Source of the DNA: Ulva prolifera
Lineage: Eukaryota; Chlorophyta; Ulvophyceae; Ulvales; Ulvaceae
Assembly: GCA_023078555.1 (NCBI GenBank)
Contig: CM041197.1
Coordinates: 6,407,810-6,471,809 of the forward strand
Direction: 5' to 3'
Length of the DNA stretch: 64,000 nucleotides
Position numbers and translations under genes: made by a program. The notes under the pieces were generated by a model, which did not search any database, was not told the origin of the DNA, and was given only the letters and a program-made list of their open reading frames with translations. Below, piece by piece: positions 54,997 through 64,000 of the stretch (positions within the stretch are counted from its first letter, which is position 1; each line of letters opens with the position of its first letter).

Positions 54997-56070
54997 CCGG
55001 CTTCCCTGTCACCTAGAAGTTGAAAAGTTCACAGGTGCTGAATATGTAATGTATTGGCTCATCGAGAAAAAAATTTCCACACGTCGAAGTTGAATGCTTT
55101 ACTACAACACACTTAACACAAGCCATAGGCGTGTGTGACCTTTGCGCACGTCCGTTGACGAGCAACCGGCTTCCCTGTCACCTAGAAGTTGAAAAGTTCA
55201 TAGGTGCTGAATATGTAATGTATTGGCTAATCGAGAAAAGATTTTCCACACGTCGAAGTTGAGTGCTTTACTACAACACACGTAACACAAGCCATAGGCG
55301 TGTGTGACCTTTGCGCACGTCCGTTGACGAGCAACCGGCTTCCCTGTCACCTAGAAGTTGAAAAGTTCATAGGTGCTGAATATGTAATGTATTGGCTAAT
55401 CGAGAAAAGGTTTTCCACACGTCGAAGTTGAGTGCTTTACTACAACACTCTCTTCACATGTCATAGGTGTGTTTGACCTTTGCGCACGTCCGTTAAAGCG
55501 CAACCGGCTTCCCTGTCACCTAGAAGTTGAAAAGTTCACAGGTGCTGAATATGTAATGTATTGGCTCATCGAGAAAAGATTTTCCACACGTCGAAGTTGA
55601 GTGCTTTACTACAACACACTCTACACAAGACATATGTGTGTGTGACCTTTGCGCACGTCCGTTAAGAGCAACATGCTTCCCTGTTCCCTTGAAGTCGAAA
55701 AGTTCACAGGTGCTGAATATGTAATGTACTGGCTCATCGAGAAAAGGTTTTCCACACGTCGAAGTTGAGTGCTTTACTACAACACTCTCTTCACATGACA
55801 TAGGTGTGTGTGACCTTTGCGCACGTCCGTTAAAGCGCAACCGGCTTCCCTGTCACCTAGAAGTTGAAAAGTTCAAAGGTGCTGAATATGTAATGTATTG
55901 GCTCATCGAGAAAAGATTTTCCACACGTCGAAGTTGAGTGCTTTACTACAACACACTCTGCACATGACATAGGTGTGTGTGACCTTTGCGCACGTCCGTT
56001 GACGAGCAACCGGCTTCCCTGTCACCTAGTAGTTGAAAAGTTCATAGGTGCTGAATATGTAATGTATTGG

Positions 56071-56930
56071 CTAATCGAGAAAAGATTTTCCACACGTCGA
56101 AGTTGAGTGCTTTAGTACAACACTCTCTTCACATGTCATAGGTGTGTTTGACCTTTGCGCACGTCCGTTAAGAGCAACATGCTTCCCTGTTCCCTTGAAG
56201 TCGAAAAGTTCACAGGTGCTGAATATGTAATGTACTGGCTCATCGAGAAAAGGTTTTCCACACGTCGAAGTTGAGTGCTTTACTACAACACTCTCTTCAC
56301 ATGACATAGGTGTGTGTGACCTTTGCGCACGTCCGTTAAAGCGCAACCGGCTTCCCTGTCACCTAGAAGTTGAAAAGTTCAAAGGTGCTGAATATGTAAT
56401 GTATTGGCTCATCGAGAAAAGATTTTCCACACGTCGAAGTTGAGTGCTTTACTACAACACACTCTGCACATGACATAGGTGTGTGTGACCTTTGCGCACG
56501 TCCGTTGACGAGCAACCGGCTTCCCTGTCACCTAGTAGTTGAAAAGTTCATAGGTGCTGAATATGTAATGTATTGGCTAATCGAGAAAAGATTTTCCACA
56601 CGTCGAAGTTGAGTGCTTTAGTACAACACTCTCTTCACATGTCATAGGTGTGTTTGACCTTTGCGCACGTCCGTTAAGAGCAACATGCTTCCCTGTTCCC
56701 TTGAAGTCGAAAAGTTCACAGGTGCTGAATATGTAATGTACTGGCTCATCGAGAAAAGGTTTTCCACACGTCGAAGTTGAGTGCTTTACTACAACACTCT
56801 CTTCACATGACATAGGTGTGTGTGACCTTTGCGCACGTCCGTTAAAGCGCAACCGGCTTCCCTGTCACCTAGAAGTTGAAAAGTTCACAGGTGCTGAATA
56901 TGTAATGTATTGGCTCATCGAGAAAAAATT
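56071..56930 (+). repeat. 506-bp, three-unit tandem duplication
   Basis: TGCTTTAGTACAAC (normally TGCTTTACTACAAC) occurs near 56108 and 56614, 506 bp apart, and the three-unit blocks around them appear identical by eye. It is the shortest multi-unit block in array 2 defined by a private variant. Confidence 0.8.
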
Positions 56931-58219
56931 TTCCACACGTCGAAGTTGAGTGCTTTACTACAACACACTTAACACAAGCCATAGGCGTGTGTGACCTTTG
57001 CGCACGTCCGTTGACGAGCAACCGGCTTCCCTGTCACCTAGTAGTTGAAAAGTTCACAGGTGCTGAATATGTAATGTATTGGCTCATCGAGAAAAGATTT
57101 TCCACACGTCGAAGTTGAGTGCTTTACTACAACACACGTAACACAAGCCATAGGCGTGTGTGACCTTTGCGCACGTCCGTTAAAGCGCAACCGGCTTCCC
57201 TGTCACCTAGTAGTTGAAAAGTTCACAGGTGCTGAATATGTAATGTATTGGCTAATCGAGAAAAGATTTTCCACACGTCGAAGTTAAGTGCTTTACTACA
57301 ACACACATAACACAAGCCATAGGCGTGTGACACCTTTGCGCACGTCCGTTGACGAGCAACCGGCTTCCCTGTCACCTAGTAGTTGAAAAGTTCATAGGTG
57401 CTGAATATGTAATGTATTGGCTAATCGAGAAAAGATTTTCCACACGTCGAAGTTGAGTGCTTTACTACAACACTCTCTTCACATGACATAGGTGTGTGTG
57501 ACCTTTGCGCACGTCCGTTAAAGCGCAACCGGCTTCCCTGTCACCTAGAAGTTGAAAAGTTCACAGGTGCTGAATATGTAATGTATTGGCTCATCGAGAA
57601 AAAATTTTCCACACGTCGAAGTTGAGTGCTTTACTACAACACACTTAACACAAGCCATAGGCGTGTGTGACCTTTGCGCACGTCCGTTGACGAGCAACCG
57701 GCTTCCCTGTCACCTAGTAGTTGAAAAGTTCACAGGTGCTGAATATGTAATGTATTGGCTCATCGAGAAAAGATTTTCCACACGTCGAAGTTGAGTGCTT
57801 TACTACAACACACGTAACACAAGCCATAGGCGTGTGTGACCTTTGCGCACGTCCGTTAAAGCGCAACCGGCTTCCCTGTCACCTAGAAGTTGAAAAGTTC
57901 AAAGGTGTTGAATATGTAATGTATTGGCTCATCGAGAAAAAATTTTCCACACGTCGAAGTTGAGTGCTTTACTACAACACACTTAACACAAGCCATAGGC
58001 GTGTGTGACCTTTGCGCACGTCCGTTGACGAGCAACCGGCTTCCCTGTCACCTAGTAGTTGAAAAGTTCACAGGTGCTGAATATGTAATGTATTGGCTCA
58101 TCGAGAAAAGATTTTCCACACGTCGAAGTTGAGTGCTTTACTACAACACACGTAACACAAGCCATAGGCGTGTGTGACCTTTGCGCACGTCCGTTGACGA
58201 GCAACCGGCTTCCCTGTCA

Positions 58220-58240
58220 CCTAGAAGTTGAGGACGTCCT
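58220..58240. other. Array 2 / array 3 junction with TTGA microhomology
   Basis: Array 2 reads CACCTAGAAGTTGA up to 58231, where AAAGTTCA should follow. Array 3 units read TGTTTGAGGACGTCC at the corresponding point. TTGA (58228-58231) belongs to both, so the crossover lies within these four bases, directly before the GGACGTCC palindrome of array 3. No spacer or mobile element is present. Microhomology-mediated joining at a fold-prone site is a reasonable inference. Confidence 0.9.
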
Positions 58241-58375
58241 GGTGTCCAGGAGAGCTTTGTGCACCATCGCACGTTACGTGCGTTGCCCATGCACGGCACG
58301 TGCGCACGCCCGCACGACCAGATATGCACATGCAGGTTTGACAATTCCATTGAAGACATAAAGAAGGTAATCATT

Positions 58376-58428
58376 TGGTGCATTCGTGTTTGAGGACGTC
58401 CTGGTGTCCAGGAGTGCTTTGTGCACCA
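58376..58428. repeat. Array 3 nested inverted repeat, first complete copy
   Basis: Outer arms TGGTGCA (58376-58382) and TGCACCA (58422-58428) are perfect reverse complements. Inside lie the 8-bp palindrome GGACGTCC (58394-58401) and the inverted repeat TCCTGG-TGT-CCAGGA (58399-58413). The structure is repeated in most units. It is weakened in units with GGACAACC (near 60447 and 60979) or GGACGTACTGG (59251, 61327, 62019, 62711, 63565). It could extrude a branched cruciform or be a protein dyad. Confidence 0.7.
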
Positions 58429-58436
58429 TCGCACGC

Positions 58437-58480
58437 CACGTGCGTTGTCCATGCACGCCATGTGCGTTGCCCATGCACGG
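58437..58480 (+). repeat. 22-bp internal tandem duplication in the long array 3 unit
   Basis: Blocks 58437-58458 and 58459-58480 are each 22 bp and differ at three positions. Each begins CACGTGCG or CATGTGCG and contains a CCATGCACG core. Short units have a single block. The extra 22 bp accounts exactly for the difference between 184 and 162 bp, so the dimer arose by internal duplication in one member, after which the pair was amplified together. Confidence 0.88.
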
Positions 58481-58897
58481 CACGTGTGCACGCCCGCACG
58501 ACCAGATATGCACTTGCAGGCTTGGCAATTCCATTGAAGACATAAAGAAGGTGATCATTTGGTGCATTCGTGTTTGAGGACGTCCTGGTGTCCAGGAGTG
58601 CTTTGTGCACCATCGCACGTCACGTGCGTTGCCCATGCACGGCACGTGCGCACGCCCGCACGACCAGATATGCACTTGCAGGTTTGGCAACTCCTTTGAA
58701 GACATAAAGAAGGTAATCATTTGGTGCATTCGTGTTTGAGGACGTCCTGGTGTCCAGGAGTGCTTTGTGCACCATCGCACGTCACGTGCGTTGCCCATGC
58801 ACGGCACGTGCGCACGCCCGCACGACCAGATATGCACTTGCAGGTTTGGCAACTCCTTTGAAGACATAAAGAAGGTAATCATTTGGTGCATTCGTGT

Positions 58898-61800
58898 TTG
58901 AGGACGTCCTGGTGTCCAGGAGTGCTTTGTGCACCATCGCACGCCACGTGCATTGTCCATGCACGGCACGTGCGTTGCCCATGCACGGCACGTGCGCACG
59001 CCCGCACGACCAGAGATGCACTTGCAGGTTTGGCAATTCCTTTGAAGACATAAAGAAGGTAATTATTTGGTGCATTCGTGTTTGAGGACGTCCTGGTGTC
59101 CAGGATTGCTTTGTGCACCATCGCACGTCACGTGCGTTGCCCATGCACGGCACGTGCGCACGCCCGCACGACCAGATATGCACTTGCAGGTTTGGCAACT
59201 CCTTTGAAGACATAAAGAAGGTAATTATTTGGTGCATTCGTGTTTGAGGACGTACTGGTGTCCAGGAGTGCTTTGTGCACCATCGCACGCCACGTGCATT
59301 GTCCATGCACGCCATGTGCGTTGCCCATGCACGGCACGTGCGCACGCCCGCACGACCAGATATGCACTTGCAGGTTTGGCAATTCCTTTGAAGACATAAA
59401 GAAGGTAATTATTTGGTGCATTCGTGTTTGAGGACGTCCTGGTGTCCAGGAGTGCTTTGTGCACCATCGCACGTCACGTGCGTTGCCCATGCACGGCACG
59501 TGCGCACGCCCGCACGACCAGATATGCACTTGCAGGTTTGGCAACTCCTTTGAAGACATAAAGAAGGTAATCATTTGGTGCATTCGTGTTTGAGGACGTC
59601 CTGGTGTCCAGGAGTGCTTTGTGCACCATCGCACGCCACGTGCATTGTCCATGCACGGCACGTGCGTTGCCCATGCACGGCACGTGCGCACGCCCGCACG
59701 ACCAGATATGCACTTGCAGGTTTGGCAATTCCTTTGAAGACATAAAGAAGGTAATTTTTTGGTGCATTCGTGTTTGAGGACGTCCTGGTGTCCAGGAGTG
59801 CTTTGTGCACCATCGCACGTCACGTGCGTTGCCCATGCACGGCACGTGCGCACGCCCGCACGACCAGATATGCACTTGCAGGTTTGGCAACTCCTTTGAA
59901 GACATAAAGAAGGTAATCATTTGGTGCATTCGTGTTTGAGGACGTCCTGGTGTCCAGGAGTGCTTTGTGCACCATCGCACGTCACGTGCGTTGCCCATGA
60001 ACGCCATGTGCGTTGCCAATGCACGGCACGTGCGCACGCCCGCACGACCAGATATACACATGCAGTTTTAACCGATCCATTGCAGACATGAAGAAGGTAA
60101 TCATTTGGTGCATTCGTGTTTGAGGACGTCCTGGTGCCCAGGAGTGCATCCTGCACCATCGCACGTCACGTGCGTTGCCCATGCACGGCACGTGCGCACG
60201 CCCGCACGACCAGATATGCACTTGCAGGTTTGGCAATTCCTTTGAAGACATAAAGAAGGTAATTATTTGGTGCATTCGTGTTTGAGGACGTCCTGGTGTC
60301 CAGGAGTGCTTTGTGCACCATAGCATGTCACGTGCGTTGCCCATGCACGGCACGTGCGCACGCCCGCACAACCAGATATGTACATGCAGGTTTGGCAATT
60401 CTATTGAAAACATGAAGAAGGTTATCATGTTATGCATTCGTGTTTGAGGACAACCTGGTGTCCAGGAGTGCTTTGTGCACCATCGCACGCCACGTGCGGT
60501 GTCCATGCACGCCATGTGCGTTGCCCATGCACGGCACGTGCGCACGCCCGCACGACCAGATACGCACATACAGTTTCAACAGCTCCATTGCAGACATGAA
60601 GAAGGTTATCATGTCATGCATTCGTGTTTGAGGACGTCCTGGTGTCCAGGAGTGCTTTGTGCACCATCGCACGCCACGTGCATTGTCCATGCACGCCATG
60701 TGCGTTGCCCATGCACGGCACGTGCGCACGCCCGCACGACCAGATATGCACTTGCAGGTTTGGCAATTCCTTTGAAGACATAAAGAAGGTAATTATTTGG
60801 TGCATTCGTGTTTGAGGACGTCCTGGTGTCCAGGAGTGCTTTGCGCACCATCGCACGTCACGTGCGTTGCCCATGCACGGCACGTGCGCACGCCCGCACG
60901 ACCAGATATGCACTTGCAGGTTTGGCAATTCCTATGAAGACATAAATAAGGTAATCATTTGGTGCATTCGTGTTTGAGGACAACCTGGTGTCCAGGAGTG
61001 CTTTGTGCACCATCGCACGCCACGTGCGTTGTCCATGCACGCCATGTGCGTTGCCCATGCACGGCACGTGCGCACGCCCGCACGACCAGATATGCACATG
61101 AAGTTTTGCCCGGTCCATTGCAGATATGAAGAAGGTAAACATTTGGTGCATTCGTGTTTGAGGACGTCTTGGTGTCCAGGAGTGCTTTGTGCACCATCGC
61201 ACGTCACGTGCGTTGCCCATGCACGGCACGTGCGCACGCCCGCACGACCAGATATGCACTTGCAGGTTTGGCAATTCCTTTGAAGACATAAAGAAGGTAA
61301 TTATTTGGTGCATTCGTGTTTGAGGACGTACTGGTGTCCAGGAGTGCTTTGTGCACCATCGCACGCCACGTGCATTGTCCATGCACGCCATGTGCGTGGC
61401 CCATGCACGGCACGTGCGCACGCCCGCACGACCAGATATGCACTTGCAGGTTTGGCAATTCCTTTGAAGACATAAAGAAGGTAATTATTTGGTGCATTCG
61501 TGTTTGAGGACGTCCTGGTGTCCAGGAGTGCTTTGTGCACCATCGCACGTCACGTGCGTTGCCCATGCACGGCACGTGCGCACGCCCGCACGACCAGATA
61601 TGCACTTGCAGGTTTGGCAACTCCTTTGAAGACATAAAAAAGGTAATCATTTGGTGCATTCGTGTTTGAGGACGTCCTGGTGTCCAGGAGTGCTTTGTGC
61701 ACCATCGCACGCCACGTGCATTGTCCATGCACGGCACGTGCGTTGCCCATGCACGGCACGTGCGCACGCCCGCACGACCAGATATGCACTTGCAGGTTTG

Positions 61801-63050
61801 GCAATTCCTTTGAAGACATAAAGAAGGTAATTATTTGGTGCATTCGTGTTTGAGGACGTCCTGGTGTCCAGGAGTGCTTTGTGCACCATCGCACGTCACG
61901 TGCGTTGCCCATGCACGGCACGTGCGCACGCCCGCACGACCAGATATGCACTTGCAGGTTTGGCAACTCCTTTGAAGACATAAAGAAGGTAATTATTTGG
62001 TGCATTCGTGTTTGAGGACGTACTGGTGTCCAGGAGTGCTTTGTGCACCATCGCACGCCACGTGCATTGTCCATGCACGCCATGTGCGTTGCCCATGCAC
62101 GGCACGTGCGCACGCCCGCACGACCAGATATGCACTTGCAGGTTTGGCAATTCCTTTGAAGACATAAAGAAGGTAATTATTTGGTGCATTCGTGTTTGAG
62201 GACGTCCTGGTGTCCAGGAGTGCTTTGTGCACCATCGCACGTCACGTGCGTTGCCCATGCACGGCACGTGCGCACGCCCGCACGACCAGATATGCACTTG
62301 CAGGTTTGGCAACTCCTTTGAAGACATAAAGAAGGTAATCATTTGGTGCATTCGTGTTTGAGGACGTCCTGGTGTCCAGGAGTGCTTTGTGCACCATCGC
62401 ATGCCACGTGCATTGTCCATGCACGGCACGTGCGTTGCCCATGCACGGCACGTGCGCACGCCCGCACGACCAGATATGCACTTGCAGGTTTGGCAATTCC
62501 TTTGAAGACATAAAGAAGGTAATTATTTGGTGCATTCGTGTTTGAGGACGTCCTGGTGTCCAGGAGTGCTTTGTGCACCATCGCACGTCACGTGCGTTGC
62601 CCATGCACGGCACGTGCGCACGCCCGCACGACCAGATATGCACTTGCAGGTTTGGCAACTCCTTTGAAGACATAAAGAAGGTAATTATTTGGTGCATTCG
62701 TGTTTGAGGACGTACTGGTGTCCAGGAGTGCTTTGTGCACCATCGCACGCCACGTGCATTGTCCATGCACGCCATGTGCGTTGCCCATGCACGGCACGTG
62801 CGCACGCCCGCACGACCAGATATGCACTTGCAGGTTTGGCAATTCCTTTGAAGACATAAAGAAGGTAATTATTTGGTGCATTCGTGTTTGAGGACGTCCT
62901 GGTGTCCAGGAGTGCTTTGTGCACCATCGCACGTCACGTGCGTTGCCCATGCACGGCACGTGCGCACGCCCGCACGACCAGATATGCACTTGCAGGTTTG
63001 GCAACTCCTTTGAAGACATAAAGAAGGTAATCATTTGGTGCATTCGTGTT
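58898..63050 (+). repeat. 692-bp tetramer higher-order repeat in array 3
   Basis: Long units alternate between two forms. One has GGCACGTGCGTTGCCC in the second 22-bp block. The other has GCCATGTGCGTTGCCC and also carries GGACGTACTGG. The latter marker lies at 59251, 61327, 62019 and 62711, spaced 2076 (three times 692), 692 and 692 bp. Short units alternate GTAATCATTT and GTAATTATTT in step. The tetramer is therefore 162+184+162+184 bp. Two short units in a row (for example 58574-58897 and about 62890-63213) shift the phase. Confidence 0.82.
59936..61157 (+). repeat. Divergent array 3 sub-family
   Basis: Units here differ in the half after the GACCAGATA box. Examples are CAGTTTTAACCGATCCATTG near 60064, CAGTTTCAACAGCTCC near 60571 and AAGTTTTGCCCGGTCC near 61101, all with CAGACATGAAG or CAGATATGAAG instead of AAGACATAAAG. 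GTGCCCAGGAGTGCATCCTG near 60134 and GGACAACCTGG near 60447 and 60979 also occur. The part of the block at about 60.0-60.38 kb recurs at about 63.6-64.0 kb. Confidence 0.78.
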
Positions 63051-63213
63051 TGAGGACGTCCTGGTGTCCAGGAGTGCTTTGTGCACCATCGCACGTCACG
63101 TGCGTTGCCCATGCACGGCACGTGCGCACGCCCGCACGACCAGATATGCACTTGCAGGTTTGGCAACTCCTTTGAAGACATAAAGAAGGTAATCATTTGG
63201 TGCATTCGTGTTT

Positions 63214-64000
63214 GAGGACGTCCTGGTGTCCAGGAGTGCTTTGTGCACCATTGCACGCCACGTGCATTGTCCATGCACGCCATGTGCGTTGCCAATGCAC
63301 GGCACGTGCGCACGCCCGCACGACCAGATATACACATGCAGTTTTAACCGATCCATTGCAGACATGAAGAAGGTAATCATTTGGTGCATTCGTGTTTGAG
63401 GACGTCCTGGTGCCCAGGAGTGCATCCTGCACCATCGCACGTCACGTGCGTTGCCCATGCACGGCACGTGCGCATGCCCGCACGACCAGATATGCACTTG
63501 CAGGTTTGGCAATTCCTTTGAAGAAATAAAGAAGGTAATCATTTGGTGCATTCGTGTTTGAGGACGTACTGGTGTCCAGGAGTGCTTTGTGCACCATCGC
63601 ACGCCACGTGCGTTGTCCATGAACGCCATGTGCGTTGCCAATGCACGGCACGTGCGCACGCCCGCACGACCAGATATACACATGCAGTTTTAACCGATCC
63701 ATTGCAGACATGAAGAAGGTAATCATTTGGTGCATTCGTGTTTGAGGACGTCCTGGTGCCCAGGAGTGCATCCTGCACCATCGCACGTCACGTGCGTTGC
63801 CCATGCACGGCACGTGCGCACGCCCGCACGACCAGATATGCACTTGCAGGTTTGGCAATTCCTTTGAAGACATAAAGAAGGTAATTATTTGGTGCATTCG
63901 TGTTTGAGGACGTCCTGGTGTCCAGGAGTGCTTTGTGCACCATAGCATGTCACGTGCGTTGCCCATGCACGGCACGTGCGCACGCCCGCACAACCAGATA
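63214..64000 (+). repeat. Second copy of the divergent array 3 block, offset 3622 bp
   Basis: CTGGTGCCC at 60131 and 63753 and TAGCATGT at 60321 and 63943 are both 3622 bp apart, which equals ten dimers plus one short unit. The copy continues to the window edge. A further related pair of units lies one dimer earlier (about 63330-63440). These units belong to the same lineage as 59.94-60.4 kb. Confidence 0.78.

Larger units (their letters stand above)
35104..58231 (+). repeat. Satellite array 2: 168-169 bp tandem unit, about 137 copies
   Basis: AAGTTCACAGG anchors lie at 35103, 35272, 35441 and 35610, so the unit is 169 bp, with 168-bp variants. Landmarks in order are GTGCTGAATATGTAATG, CGAGAAAAGATTTTCC, ACACGTCGAAGTTGAG, TGCTTTACTACAACAC, a variable 16-bp box, GTGTGTGACCTTTGCGCACG, the sub-type box and GGCTTCCCTGTCACCTAG. 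I see no overall similarity to arrays 1 or 3. All copies have one orientation and no insertion was seen. Unit length matches array 1 closely although the sequence is unrelated, which suggests a chromatin-level constraint. The family was not recognised. Confidence 0.97.
58232..64000 (+). repeat. Satellite array 3: alternating 162/184-bp units, about 33 copies, continues past the window
   Basis: TTGAGGAC anchors lie at 58228, 58390, 58574, 58736, 58898, 59082, 59244, 59428 and 59590, giving steps of 162, 184, 162, 162, 184, 162, 184 and 162. The sequence is CpG-rich, with 12 CpG counted in one 162-bp unit. Landmarks in order are GGACGTCC, CCTGGTGTCCAGG, TTTGTGCACCATCGCACG, one or two 22-bp blocks, GGCACGTGCGCACGCCCGC, GACCAGATATGCAC, TTTGAAGACATAAAGAAGG and TTTGGTGCATTCGTG. 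There is one orientation and no insertion. Mean unit length (173 bp) is again nucleosome-sized. The family was not recognised, and the array is truncated by the window end. Confidence 0.96.

Noticed and set aside
62588-63337. 249-codon minus-strand open frame in array 3
   Set aside because: It is the longest frame in the window, but it is a periodic product of GC-rich 162- and 184-bp units (162 is a multiple of three), and similar frames of 187-241 codons recur along the array. There is no start context, domain or non-repeat part.
1-64000. CRISPR array
   Set aside because: The repeats are contiguous units of 162-184 bp without unique spacers, and there are no cas genes.
1-64000. Primate alpha satellite or CENP-B box
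   Set aside because: Although unit sizes are near 171 bp, the landmarks differ and I found no match to NTTCGNNNNANNCGGGN in representative units of any array. TTCG sites in arrays 1 and 3 fail at the fixed A and the CGGG positions.
1-64000. Telomeric repeat, rDNA, 5S or tRNA-derived repeat
   Set aside because: No TTAGGG- or TTTAGGG-type runs, no rRNA landmarks, and no A/B-box tRNA-like fold was recognised in any unit.

Overview
This 64 kb window contains only tandem satellite DNA. I find no convincing protein-coding gene, RNA gene, transposon or CRISPR array. Long head-to-tail arrays of roughly nucleosome-sized units, with layered higher-order repeats, are the signature of eukaryotic constitutive heterochromatin (centromeric, pericentromeric or subtelomeric). 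The species cannot be named from the sequence. Hand counts on representative units show CpG at about its expected frequency, which hints at a lineage with little germline CpG methylation or at recently homogenised arrays; this is only a hint.

Layout. (1) Array 1, bases 1-35103: about 210 copies of a 167-168 bp unit, arranged mostly as an alternating dimer of 334-335 bp. Two interchangeable unit variants exist at each dimer position (A or C, then B or D). Large blocks have been copied within the array at offsets of 836, 2677, 3011, 3681, 4350, 6692 and 10037 bp. (2) Array 2, bases 35104-58231: about 137 copies of an unrelated 168-169 bp unit with three main sub-types and with higher-order blocks of 506, 844, 1014, 1181 and 1520 bp. 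Six mosaic units, each carrying a diverged segment of about 80 bp, lie only in the first 5 kb next to array 1. (3) Array 3, bases 58232-64000 (cut by the window end): about 33 units of a third, CpG-rich satellite. Units of 162 and 184 bp alternate because the long one carries a second copy of an internal 22-bp block. The result is a 346-bp dimer and, in places, a 692-bp tetramer.

The arrays join directly, with no unique spacer. The 1/2 junction is at 35103/35104. The 2/3 junction is at 58231/58232, through a 4-bp TTGA microhomology that abuts a palindrome. All units in all arrays run in the same direction.

Each satellite carries short inverted repeats in many or all units: an 8-bp-arm dyad in array 1, alternative small hairpins in array 2, and a 53-bp nested inverted repeat plus CACGTG palindromes in array 3. 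Such dyads are known from several centromeric satellites that lack the CENP-B box, so they are the best candidates for function here. That role is inference. Open frames of up to about 250 codons occur, but they repeat with the satellite and open or close with unit length modulo 3, so they are not annotated as genes.
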